Origin: Myxococcales bacterium
Lineage (GTDB): Bacteria > Myxococcota_A > UBA9042
Length of the DNA: 64,000 nt
Assembly: GCA_947491025.1 (NCBI GenBank)
Contig: CANLIC010000001.1
Coordinates: forward strand, 186,001 to 250,000
Direction of reading: 5' to 3'
Shown piece by piece: positions 52,070 to 60,653 of the stretch. Below the pieces are notes generated by a model. It was not told where the DNA came from, did no database searches, and saw nothing but the letters and a program-made list of their open reading frames with translations. The position numbers were made by a program, and so were the translations under genes. Every line of letters starts with the position of its first letter. Positions within the stretch are counted from its first letter, which is position 1.

Positions 52070-53092
52070 ATGGCCGCATCGAGGCAATCTCCATCTGTCC
52101 AGCGCACGGCGTCGCGCGGCGCGCTGCTGACGCTGACCTGCATCTGTGCGGTCGGCTGCGGCTTCTTTCAGGTCGGCCCAGAAGACGTGCGCTGCCACCT
52201 CGTGACCCAGGAGCCCTGCCAGGCCGACGAGGCCTGCGTGGGCCTCGGTGCGCCTCACTGCGAGAAGGCGGGGAACGCCGCGATCGGCGCATCGTGCTCG
52301 CTGGACAGCGACTGCGTTCGGCAGGCGATCTGCTTTGGCGGCGGTAGCAGCAAGGTTTGCCTGGAGCGCTGCGACCAGTCGAAGCCCACGTGCAAGGCGC
52401 CGCTGACATGCATCCAGGCGACGGAAGTGCCTCATAGCGACAAGCTCGGCGTCTGCACCGACCCAGCCTGCGATCCGCACGCAAACACCGGCTGTCCGAG
52501 CGGCGAACGCTGCATCGGCGGCCCACAACCCTACTGCACTGCGGTCATCGGCGTTGGCGGCGACGGAGCGACCTGCACCATCAGCGAATCGTGCAAGATC
52601 CACCACCTCTGCGTCTTGCCTGCCGGCGGAAGCGCGTCGACTTGCATCCCGTTGTGCGACCTCAACAGCCCCGAGGGCACGGGGCCCGGTCAAGCTGGCT
52701 GCGTGGCAGGCTTTGCGTGCAAGGCCCTGCTCGACAATTTCGGACAGCCGCTGCCGGTGGGCCAGGGCACATGCACGTTTGAGTTTTGCAACGCTCTGAC
52801 CAATTTCGGCTGCAAAGACAGCGAGAAGTGTTATCCCTCCGTTCCGCAGGTGTGCAGCTATCCAGGCAATGCCGGCCTCGGCGACCCCTGTGAGAAGGCG
52901 ACCGACTGCGGCCGCGACCTGATCTGCATCCTTGGCGCCGACGGTGTGCGTAGCTGCCGCAAGGTGTGCGACCAGACGGGCAAGGACACTGCCTACAGCT
53001 GCGCGGAGGGCCAGGAGTGTGCCGAGATCAACACCGGCGCCGGCAAGCCGCCGCTGCCCGACGGGATCGGCTTCTGCCGACCGAAGACCTGA
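52070..53092 (+). CDS. Cys-rich lipoprotein
   Basis: 340 residues. A signal peptide ends in a lipobox-like AVGC. The mature protein holds more than 25 cysteines, arranged in modules of about 40-50 residues such as GASCSLDSDCVRQAICFGG and DPCEKATDCGRDLICILG, a pattern common in myxobacterial surface lipoproteins (CxxDxDC-type EGF-like modules). It must depend on disulfide formation. No enzymatic motif is present; adhesion or a structural role is an inference. GGAG precedes the ATG. The DUF4403-like lipoprotein gene follows 33 bases downstream, so the two form an operon. Confidence 0.78.
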   Translation: MAASRQSPSVQRTASRGALLTLTCICAVGCGFFQVGPEDVRCHLVTQEPCQADEACVGLGAPHCEKAGNAAIGASCSLDSDCVRQAICFGGGSSKVCLERCDQSKPTCKAPLTCIQATEVPHSDKLGVCTDPACDPHANTGCPSGERCIGGPQPYCTAVIGVGGDGATCTISESCKIHHLCVLPAGGSASTCIPLCDLNSPEGTGPGQAGCVAGFACKALLDNFGQPLPVGQGTCTFEFCNALTNFGCKDSEKCYPSVPQVCSYPGNAGLGDPCEKATDCGRDLICILGADGVRSCRKVCDQTGKDTAYSCAEGQECAEINTGAGKPPLPDGIGFCRPKT

Positions 53093-53125
53093 TCGTTGGT
53101 CGGTCACAACCTGCAGCGTCGGCGC

Positions 53126-54631
53126 ATGGTCGCGCCGCCCAGAGCGGCCCCGCTACGTGGGCTCGTCGTCGCGCTGGCTGCGCTGGGCTGCTGCTTCGGC
53201 TGCGCGCTGCAGGTCGAAGTACCGCGCCAAGACCCCATCGCGCGCCGTCCGCCGATCAAGCCGCCGATGGGCAGCCTGTCGCTGGCGGTCGAGCTCGACG
53301 CGGCCCAGCTCGCCGCGGCGATCGATAGCGCGACGACCGAGCCCATGCGCTTTGGCCAGCGGTCTGCGATCGTGGGCGGCTGGTCGCTCCAGGTGGAACG
53401 CCGCGGGCCGGCCGGCGTCACGGCGGAGGGCGACCGCCTTTGCGTCCGGATGCCCTTTGCGGGTCAAGGGCGCATCGAGGCTTTCGGTCGGACGCTCGAC
53501 CACACGGTCGACGCCGCGGTGGTTCTGTGCGCCCGCCCGCGGGTCCGGCCGGACGCCCACCTCGTGCTGCAGGATGCCGAGGTGCGGGTAGAGGTCGACC
53601 GCCGCCGCGTGGAGCTGACGACGCGGGTGCTCATCGACACTGTGCAAGCCGCGCTGGGCGACCTCCCCGCTGCCGAAGCCCGGCGGCAATCCGAGGCGCT
53701 GGCCTTGCCGCTGGCGCCTCTGGTGCAGGCGAGGTTGCAGGCCCTGCGGGCACCGATTGCGCTCGAGGCCGACAGCCCCGATGCGGCCACCGCAAAGGCA
53801 GGTGCGTCCGGTCGCGCAGAGAGCGCCGGGGCCTGCCTGCGCATTCGACCCGAGCGCCTGATGGTGGGTCAGCCGGTGGTCAGCGACGGCAAGCTGAGGA
53901 TGCCAGCGCGCCTGGACGGCCGCCCCTCCGTGAGCCTGCCTTGCGGCGCCGACGCCGACGACTCGACGGCCGACCTGCCGGTCCCGTTGGCGGGCGACCC
54001 GGACCTGCGGGCCCTGCCGCTTGCGCTCACCCTACCGATGGCGGTGCGACTCGAGGACCTGGCGCCGAGGGCCGCGGCGGCGCTGCGGGAGCGCGGCCCC
54101 ATCGCGCTGGCGGGCGGCGGCGCCATCACCCTGACGTCACCCCGGGTGGCCGCTGCCGCGGGCCGGCTGATGGTGCGCGCCAACATCGCGGGCCAGGTCC
54201 GCGATCGCTGGCTGGGCATCGTTCCCTGGCGCCGCGACGTAGCGGGCGTGCTCGCCATCTGGGGTGCGCCGTTTCTGCAAGACGACGCGGTGGCGCTGGG
54301 CGAGGTGCGCTTCGACCTGGGCGGCGGCGACCGGGTGCAGGCGATCGCGACGGCGCTGCAGCGAGATCCCATCGCGGCGGCGATGGAGCGCGCCCTGCGG
54401 CTGCCGACAGCGCCACTTCTGCGGCGAGCCGAAGGGATGCTGAGCCAGCTGGACGCCGGCATCACGCTCGGCGGCGGCGCGCGCATCCCGGTGCGCGTTG
54501 ACCGTAAGGACCTATCATTGAAGGGGGTTCGCGTCGAGAGCGGCTGGCTCATCGTCGACGCCGCTTTCCTCGGCCATGTCGTGATCGGCACCCCAGCGCC
54601 GCCTGCGCCGGGTCGACGCACCACACGGTAG
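53126..54631 (+). CDS. DUF4403-like lipoprotein
   Basis: 501 residues from the ATG at 53126 (a TTG at 53096 is in frame). A basic start and a hydrophobic stretch end in CCFGC, giving a probable lipoprotein. The mature part has the repeating beta-rich layout of DUF4403 proteins: an early SLSLAVELDAAQLAAAID block, a middle block around PLALTLPMAVRLEDLAPRA, and a final DRKDLSLKGVRVESGWLIV. Two halves resemble each other loosely and may form a lipid-binding tubular fold; that is a guess. The family has no established function. It follows the Cys-rich lipoprotein gene and converges with another lipoprotein gene 37 bases away. Confidence 0.65.
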   Translation: MVAPPRAAPLRGLVVALAALGCCFGCALQVEVPRQDPIARRPPIKPPMGSLSLAVELDAAQLAAAIDSATTEPMRFGQRSAIVGGWSLQVERRGPAGVTAEGDRLCVRMPFAGQGRIEAFGRTLDHTVDAAVVLCARPRVRPDAHLVLQDAEVRVEVDRRRVELTTRVLIDTVQAALGDLPAAEARRQSEALALPLAPLVQARLQALRAPIALEADSPDAATAKAGASGRAESAGACLRIRPERLMVGQPVVSDGKLRMPARLDGRPSVSLPCGADADDSTADLPVPLAGDPDLRALPLALTLPMAVRLEDLAPRAAAALRERGPIALAGGGAITLTSPRVAAAAGRLMVRANIAGQVRDRWLGIVPWRRDVAGVLAIWGAPFLQDDAVALGEVRFDLGGGDRVQAIATALQRDPIAAAMERALRLPTAPLLRRAEGMLSQLDAGITLGGGARIPVRVDRKDLSLKGVRVESGWLIVDAAFLGHVVIGTPAPPAPGRRTTR

Positions 54632-54668
54632 GGCGGCGCCTGGCCGGACTCAGAAGCAGAATCGAACG

Positions 54669-56132
54669 CTACTTGCCCGCGGCGGGATCCACCGCAGCCT
54701 TGCCGGGCTTGGCCGAGGCCGGTGGAGCGACCTTCGGCAAGGCGACGGGGCTCTTGGCGACCACCGGCGCCACGGTCGGCGGCGGCTGGACGGCTGGGGC
54801 ATCGGAGGGCGCAGCAGGGGGCGGCAGCGGCGGCGCCGCAGCAGGTGCAGGCGCGACCGGCTTTGCCTTGGGATCGACGGGCGCCGGCGGGACGCCCGGG
54901 GTGCCAGGCGGGGGCGGCGGGGGCGGCGCTGCGGCGGCAGCGGCGGCGGCGGCGGCGGCGGCCTCAGCGGTCTCCTCCTCTGCCGTCAGCTGGCGCTGCC
55001 ATGACCAGCGGCCCGTGAAGCGCTTGAAGCTAATCGAGGCCTCCCATTGGCCCTGATTGCGGCTGTCGGGCGGGGCGTCGAAGCGGATCCAGTCCTGCCC
55101 GCTGCCGCCCTGGAGGTGCGCGCGCCCGCCATGCAGCACGCCCTCGAGGTCGAAGACCAGCTCAGGTTTACCTTTGCCGGCGCGGACTTTGGCTTGGCCC
55201 TTGGCGGTGCCCTGGTCAGCGGTGATGGCGATGGTGCCCTGCAAGCTGCCCTGCACGACCCCTGCAAAGGTGCCAGACGAGGACGCATGGAGGACCTGGG
55301 CCCGCGGATCGGGGCAGCGGGTAGAGCGCTCCTTGGCGATGCGTGCCGTGATCTCCTCAAAGACGCCGAGCTTGAGGCCGAGCTCTGAGAATGCGCGCGC
55401 GTCCGTGCCTTCGCGGCGAAAGACCTCGGCTGCAGCGCGTGCGTGGGCGAGGGCGTCTGGCTTGCCGTCAGCGCCGAGGGTGGTCTCGGCCAGGCAGGTC
55501 ACCTCGACGAACGCGCGGACATACGACTCGACCGTCGCGGAGGGGATGATGCCGCTCTCTTTGGCGTAGTAGCAGGTCGCCACCGCGTCCTCGACCTCGC
55601 GGGTGACCTCGGGCCAGTCCTTGGCGATCGCGATCGCGCCCTCGTACTGGCCGATCAAGGCCTGGTCCCCGGCGCCGGGCATGCGACGTCCGAGCTCGGT
55701 GATGGCGGTGTCGGTGCCGGTGCCGGGCAGTGCGACGCCCTTGCGGGCGGCGATGGGCCGCAGGGCCTCGGGCGACATCGGCGCCTGATGGCCGCGGCCA
55801 GCCAAAAAGTCGATGGCCAACACCCTGGCTTCACCCTCCGGCTCGCCGTAGCGAACGGCGCAGCGCTCGACGGTCCGCGCCTGCACGAAGCGGTCGCGTG
55901 CCATGCCGAGATCCTTGGGTGGCGGCGCAGCAGGCGCCTCGGCGGCGACATTGGGCGACTTCGGGGCTTCCGGCTCGCCGCCGCTGCGGCCGCAGCCGAC
56001 CCATGCCAAAACCGCGATGGCGAATGCCGCCAGCGCGACGAGCGCAGACCGCCGGGCGGGCAGCGCCTCTGCGGAACGCCGCAGCAGCCGGGAACGTTGC
56101 GCTTGGCGCGACTTGCCAGCGGGTACAGCCAT
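54669..56132 (-). CDS. Unknown lipoprotein with poly-Ala/poly-Pro tail
   Basis: 487 residues. A long basic n-region and hydrophobic core end in lipobox LAWVGC (Cys 47). Residues 75-260 are mostly helical with few cysteines (VERCAVRYG, VATCYYAKESG, EVTCLAET). Residues 260-360 are beta-rich (GTFAGVVQGSLQGTIAITA). The last 120 residues are Ala/Pro low complexity, including a run of twelve Ala and seven Pro encoded by GCG-type repeats. No family was recognised. GGAGG precedes the ATG. It is divergent from the next small lipoprotein gene, with 118 bases between them. Confidence 0.7.
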   Translation of the reverse strand: MAVPAGKSRQAQRSRLLRRSAEALPARRSALVALAAFAIAVLAWVGCGRSGGEPEAPKSPNVAAEAPAAPPPKDLGMARDRFVQARTVERCAVRYGEPEGEARVLAIDFLAGRGHQAPMSPEALRPIAARKGVALPGTGTDTAITELGRRMPGAGDQALIGQYEGAIAIAKDWPEVTREVEDAVATCYYAKESGIIPSATVESYVRAFVEVTCLAETTLGADGKPDALAHARAAAEVFRREGTDARAFSELGLKLGVFEEITARIAKERSTRCPDPRAQVLHASSSGTFAGVVQGSLQGTIAITADQGTAKGQAKVRAGKGKPELVFDLEGVLHGGRAHLQGGSGQDWIRFDAPPDSRNQGQWEASISFKRFTGRWSWQRQLTAEEETAEAAAAAAAAAAAAPPPPPPPGTPGVPPAPVDPKAKPVAPAPAAAPPLPPPAAPSDAPAVQPPPTVAPVVAKSPVALPKVAPPASAKPGKAAVDPAAGK

Positions 56133-56250
56133 GGCGATCCTCCGCGAGATGGGACCTCGACGATCAGCGGCGCGAGCAGGCGGTTCCGGCACGGCGGCCG
56201 GTGGGGGAGCGTCCGCATGCGCTGCGCCTTGCAAGGCAACACCGCGCGCG

Positions 56251-56763
56251 ATGGCATCATGCCATCGAGGCTTGCGGGTCGTCCATGGCCACCGCCGGCG
56301 ACGCCGGTTCCTCTTGTTGACTTCGCTCGCGGTAGCGGTCCTCTGCCAATGCAGCGCTGAGGCGCCAGCGCCCCTGCAGGTGGCGCCGCTCGGCGCCCAC
56401 GATGTGCCCGTGGGGGCGACCTGGCTGGTCGACGTGCTCGCCGTCGGCGGCGTGGCGCCTTTGCGGGCGACGCTGGAGACCGCGCCGCCGGGCGTGGAGT
56501 TGTGGCAGGGCGAGGCCGGTCGGGCCGTCGTCGAGGCCGCCGCTGGCGCCAGACCGGCAACAGCCTGCGCCTGGCTCAGCTGGCAGCCGACGCGATTCGA
56601 CCTCGCGCCCACGCAGGCCGGCACGGCGCGCGTCCCAGGGCCCGTGCATCCAGTGGTGGTGCGGGTCGAGGACGCTTCTGGGGCCCTGGCGCGAGCGACG
56701 GGGACGATCCGGTCGGCGCCGGCCACCGCCGGGGGCGGCGGGGCGACGGCGCCTAAGGGCTGA
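56251..56763 (+). CDS. Small lipoprotein
   Basis: 170 residues. The start HRRRRRFLLLTSLAVAVLCQC is a typical lipoprotein signal (strong basic region, hydrophobic core, Cys 34). The mature part is about 135 residues of beta-type sequence resembling one Ig-like domain (LVDVLAVGGVAPLRATLE and HPVVVRVEDASGALARA), so it may be a small surface or periplasmic binding module. No family was recognised. No clear ribosome site precedes the chosen ATG at 56251, so the start is uncertain. Confidence 0.55.
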   Translation: MASCHRGLRVVHGHRRRRRFLLLTSLAVAVLCQCSAEAPAPLQVAPLGAHDVPVGATWLVDVLAVGGVAPLRATLETAPPGVELWQGEAGRAVVEAAAGARPATACAWLSWQPTRFDLAPTQAGTARVPGPVHPVVVRVEDASGALARATGTIRSAPATAGGGGATAPKG

Positions 56764-56901
56764 AGGGAGGGCCGCCTCGCATCGCCTCATTCAGGCGAAC
56801 AAGGCGAATGACCCGGGTGTGCACTTCCGACACCGTCGACCCGTCGTGCACCTGCGAACGGCTACAGGGGCCGCACCGGGCGGCCTCGAAGAGAAGGCGC
56901 C

Positions 56902-57954
56902 ATGTGGCTGCTCTGGCGACCCGGGCGCAGGGGCTGGTACCTCTGCGATGACGCGGGCAACGCGCGACCACAGACCGGCTTCGAGACGCGTTCGAGCGCG
57001 CCCCTTGAGTGCGCCCGAGCGGGCCCGTACCCTCGCGCCGTGCGCGCAACCCACCCCTCCCCCGCCCTGCCCGATGCCCAGCGCGCCCTCGCTTTCGCGC
57101 ACCTCGCCCCAACCGCTGCAGCGCGCGCTGTCTGCAGGCATGTCGCACGGGCTGGGGCGCTAGGTTGCGCCGCCGTCCTCCTCGTTGGCCTCATGGCGCC
57201 CAGCATGGCGCTCGCTGTTCCAACTGGTAATGCCAAGCCACGCGGCGCGCCGCGCATCGATCGCCTGCGGCTCACAGCGCTTCGCGTCGACGGGCGCGAG
57301 CCTGAGTTGCTACGGCCCCTGGCGGCGTGGGCCGCCGAGGCCCGCCTGCGGACCAGCATCGAGACCGAACGCGATGCCCAGCTGCTCGACCTGCGCAACG
57401 ACGGCATCTTCGCTTCTCCGCTGCTGATCTGGGCGCCCTCGTCGTCGCCCCAGCGGCCGGCTGAGGCTGAGGTGGCCCGACTGCGCGAGCACCTCGGGAG
57501 CGGTGGGATGCTGGTGATCGACGACACCGGGGCCAGCGGCCCTTCCGTCGAAGTCGACGCCGCCGTCCGCGCCTTGGCGATGCGGCTTTTTGGCCGATCG
57601 CTGGTGGAGGTCCCCGCCACCGACGTCGTCTATCGCAGCTTCTACCGTCTGGCGGCACCAGTCGGCCGTCGCGCTGACCACCGCGCGCTGCAAGGCGTGC
57701 GGGTCAGCGACCGTTGGGCGGTGCTGTACAGCCGTGACGACCTGATCGGCGCTTTTCGTCGCGCCCCCACCGGCGGCCCGGCGATGCCGGCGGTACCGGG
57801 GGGCGAGCCGCAGCGCGAGCAGGCCTACCGCCTCGCCGTCAACCTGCTGGTCTACGCCACCTGCCTGGATTACAAGGACGATCACGTCCATGTCGAGGCA
57901 CTGCTGCGCAACCGCCGTGGCGGCCCGCGCGCCGGAGCTCGGCGTGGCGAGTGA
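56902..57954 (+). CDS. DUF4159-domain protein
   Basis: 350 residues from the ATG at 56902 (GAAGG six bases upstream). A GTG at 57040 would give 304 residues and place the signal-like segment (ALGCAAVLLVGLMAPSMALA) closer to the start. The mature part is a DUF4159 domain: FASPLLIWAPSSSPQR, then LREHLGSGGMLVIDDTG, VVYRSFYRL, WAVLYSRDDLIGAF and YRLAVNLLVYATCLDYKD, in the order usual for the family. DUF4159 has a GATase-like fold and is generally encoded with MoxR, DUF58 and VWA proteins, whose genes lie 13-20 kb away in the opposite direction here. The stop overlaps the next gene by 11 bases. Confidence 0.75.
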   Translation: MWLLWRPGRRGWYLCDDAGNARPQTGFETRSSAPLECARAGPYPRAVRATHPSPALPDAQRALAFAHLAPTAAARAVCRHVARAGALGCAAVLLVGLMAPSMALAVPTGNAKPRGAPRIDRLRLTALRVDGREPELLRPLAAWAAEARLRTSIETERDAQLLDLRNDGIFASPLLIWAPSSSPQRPAEAEVARLREHLGSGGMLVIDDTGASGPSVEVDAAVRALAMRLFGRSLVEVPATDVVYRSFYRLAAPVGRRADHRALQGVRVSDRWAVLYSRDDLIGAFRRAPTGGPAMPAVPGGEPQREQAYRLAVNLLVYATCLDYKDDHVHVEALLRNRRGGPRAGARRGE

Positions 57955-60352
57955 AGTCGCCGGCCTACAATGGGGCCTCTCGTGGTCGGCGCCGCTCTTT
58001 GGGCTGCTGGTCGCCACTACCGCTGCGCTGATCTTGCTGGCGGCGCGCAGCGCCGTCTCTTTACCGTTCTGGCGAAGGATTGCGCTGGTCGGTCTGAGGA
58101 CCACCGTGGCGACGGGTCTCGCGTTGGCGGTGATGCAGCCGACTTGGGTTGAGTTCCGGCCGCGCGCCGACGATCGCCGCGTCGCTGTGGTGCTCGACGG
58201 CTCGCGGTCGATGGCGGTGGCGTCGCCGACATCGCGTGTCGAGGCGGCGGCCGCCGAACTTGCGGCGCTCAAGGCGGCCGCTCAAACCCGCGTCTACCTC
58301 GACCTTGGACAAGGAGCCGGCGCGGCCGCACCGCCACCCACCGAGGCGGACGGCCCAGCGGGGTCGGCAGCAGCGCCTCCACCAGCGGAGACAGGCAGCG
58401 CAGCCGGCGCTGCGCCCGCGGGCCTCGGCAAAGACGGACCGTCCGCGGAAACGCCGGCGCCAACGCGTGAGCCCACGTCCGTGCTCGCGACCCTCGACGA
58501 CACCCCGCGCAAGCCGGCCGATTGGCGCGCGCTGGCCACGGGCGGCAGCACGGACATCTTGGGCGCACTCGGCCGGCTGCAGGAGCGCGAGCGGTCCGCT
58601 GGCCTCGGCAGCGTGGTGTGGATCGGCGACGGCCGCGACCATGGCGGCCTGGCATCGCTCGACGACGAGGCGCTGCGCGAGGTGCTTGCGGCCCTCGCCG
58701 TGCCCGTTCATACAATCGCAATCGGCGACTCGGTGCCGCTGGCCGATGTGTCGGTCGTCGCGGTGCGCCTGTCGCGCCAAGCCCTGGCGCGGGCGCCGCT
58801 GCCGATCGAAGTCGAACTGGCCCTGGGCGCCTTTGCCGGCCGGCCGGGGGGGCTGACCGTGCAGGTCGAGCTGGACGGCAAGCCTGTCAGCAGCCATGAG
58901 ATCGCCCTCGCCGGCGATGCGATGCGCCGGCTAAAGCTCGAGGTGGTGCCGACAACAGTCGGCGCCCACGTTGTCAGTGTCCGCGCCGTGCCGCTCGCCG
59001 ACGAGGTGACACAGGCCAACAACGCGGTTCATGTGCCGATCGACGTCGTGCGCGACCGCACCCGGGTGCTGCACCTCGCCGGCCACCCGAGCTGGGACAG
59101 CCGATTCGTCAGGGCGCAGCTTCGCGCCGACCCCACCGTCGACCTGGTGTCGTTCTACATCATGGTCGGCCGAGGCGGTGGGACCATTGCCGCCGAGGAG
59201 ACGACCCTCATCCCCTTTCCAACTCGTCAGCTTTTCGGCGAGGCCCTGGACGACTTTGACCTCGTGATCTTTCACGATTTTGCGTTCCATCAATTCGACA
59301 TCGACCGCATGATCCCCTCGCGCATCGGCCCGTGGATTCAACAAGGCGGGGCGCTGATGGTGGTCGGCGGGCGCCAGTCGCTGACGGCCGGCGGCTGGCA
59401 GGACACGTCGATTCTGCCTTGGCTCCCGATACAGATCGGCAGCGGCGAGGACGCCTTCCGCGAGGCGGTGTCGCAACTGCGCCTGACCGAGGTCGGCGCC
59501 AGCCACCCTGTCTCGCGTCTTCGGCGTGATGTCGAGGAGAACCGAACGGCGTGGAAGGCGGCGACCCTGCCCGGCACGCACAGCGGCCAGGTCGCGCGCT
59601 CGGGCGACCCCGTGCTCGTCGAGCGGGACGACGGCGCGCCGTTGCTCGCGGTGGGCGACCGCGGCCAAGGTCGAGTGGCAGCGCTGACGACATCTGGTCT
59701 GTGGACTTGGGCGATGGGCGCCAGCGATGAGCGGAGCCGGGCCGAGTCGCGCTCGGACTTTGCGGCGCTCTGGCGCCACCTGCGCGGCTGGCTGGTGCGC
59801 GACCCCGCCTACCAGCGACTCCACCTGTCGGCGCCGCGGGTGGCAGTGCTGCCGGGCAACGAGGCGCGGATTGAGGTGCGCTGGCTCGCCGCCGACCACC
59901 GACCGGTGGCCGATGCCTGGGTCGATGCCAGCGACGTCCCGCTGCCGTACAAGCCCGACGCTGCGCAGACGCCACGCAGCACCCGCTGCCGCACCGACGC
60001 TGAGGGGCGCTGTACCCTCAAGTTGCTGGCCTGGCCGCCTGGCCCGCACCTGCTCGAGGCGCACAGCGAAGGCGGCGGACACGCCCAGACAGCCTGGGCC
60101 GTGGCAGAGGCAGCCGCGGAGGACGCCGACCCGCGCCCCGATCGCGCCAGCCTGCAGCGCATCGCCGACGCCAGCGGTGGCAAGCTGGTCGCGCGCGCTT
60201 CCGACCTGACACCGGCCGACCTCATCGGTGCGGAGATGCAAGACCTGGAGCGCGTCCGCACCGCGCTGTGGGGTCACCCGGCGACCGTCACCGGCCTGCT
60301 GCTGCTGCTCGGACTGGAGTGGACGCTGCGCCGACGGTGGGGCCTGCGCTAG
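57944..60352 (+). CDS. Membrane VWA/GATase-like protein (second copy type)
   Basis: 802 residues; GTG start with GGAG eight bases upstream, overlapping the DUF4159 gene. Two N-terminal membrane helices (LFGLLVATTAALILLAA and LVGLRTTVATGLALAVM) are followed by a VWA-like segment with VVLDGSRSM. An Ala/Pro linker and beta-rich domains follow. A GATase-like domain is at about 360-500 (TRVLHLAGHPSWDSRFVRAQ, then WIQQGGALMVVGGRQS), and a C-terminal membrane helix (VTGLLLLLGLEWTL) ends the protein. The layout parallels the VWA/GATase protein at 36485-39454, but the two differ in length and order and are not recent duplicates. The role is unknown beyond probable envelope assembly. Confidence 0.8.
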   Translation: MASEVAGLQWGLSWSAPLFGLLVATTAALILLAARSAVSLPFWRRIALVGLRTTVATGLALAVMQPTWVEFRPRADDRRVAVVLDGSRSMAVASPTSRVEAAAAELAALKAAAQTRVYLDLGQGAGAAAPPPTEADGPAGSAAAPPPAETGSAAGAAPAGLGKDGPSAETPAPTREPTSVLATLDDTPRKPADWRALATGGSTDILGALGRLQERERSAGLGSVVWIGDGRDHGGLASLDDEALREVLAALAVPVHTIAIGDSVPLADVSVVAVRLSRQALARAPLPIEVELALGAFAGRPGGLTVQVELDGKPVSSHEIALAGDAMRRLKLEVVPTTVGAHVVSVRAVPLADEVTQANNAVHVPIDVVRDRTRVLHLAGHPSWDSRFVRAQLRADPTVDLVSFYIMVGRGGGTIAAEETTLIPFPTRQLFGEALDDFDLVIFHDFAFHQFDIDRMIPSRIGPWIQQGGALMVVGGRQSLTAGGWQDTSILPWLPIQIGSGEDAFREAVSQLRLTEVGASHPVSRLRRDVEENRTAWKAATLPGTHSGQVARSGDPVLVERDDGAPLLAVGDRGQGRVAALTTSGLWTWAMGASDERSRAESRSDFAALWRHLRGWLVRDPAYQRLHLSAPRVAVLPGNEARIEVRWLAADHRPVADAWVDASDVPLPYKPDAAQTPRSTRCRTDAEGRCTLKLLAWPPGPHLLEAHSEGGGHAQTAWAVAEAAAEDADPRPDRASLQRIADASGGKLVARASDLTPADLIGAEMQDLERVRTALWGHPATVTGLLLLLGLEWTLRRRWGLR

Positions 60353-60495
60353 GCACCGCTCCCGGCGCGGCGTCGCATCCAATCCTTGCGCACATGTCGC
60401 ATTTCGCCACATGATGGACTTTTCAGCCCAGAACCGACGGGACGGCGCGAACGCGAGTGCCTTGACTTTCGTGCTGTTTTCCGGAAACTCGGCCC

Positions 60496-60511
60496 TGGCA
60501 CGGCGCTTGCA
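60496..60511 (+). promoter_or_regulatory. Consensus sigma-54 promoter
   Basis: TGGCACGGCGCTTGCA matches the -24/-12 consensus TGGCACG-N4-TTGCA exactly, preceded by the favoured C. It points to the DUF2330 gene, whose ATG is 142 bases downstream. A 10-base palindrome TTTCCGGAAA (60478-60487) lies just upstream. Sigma-54 promoters need an activator such as the FHA protein encoded at 47342-48691. This gap (60353-60653) holds nothing else that I recognise. Confidence 0.85.
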
Positions 60512-60653
60512 CCAGAAGGGGACCAGGGGTCGCTTCGCGCGCCCCTGCCTGGCATCCCAGGCGCAGCGACCTGAGAACGCTGAGCCCAGGCACCCGCCCC
60601 AAGGCGCGGCCCACGCGGCGGACCGCTTCCGCCACCCCCAACAGGAGATCGTC

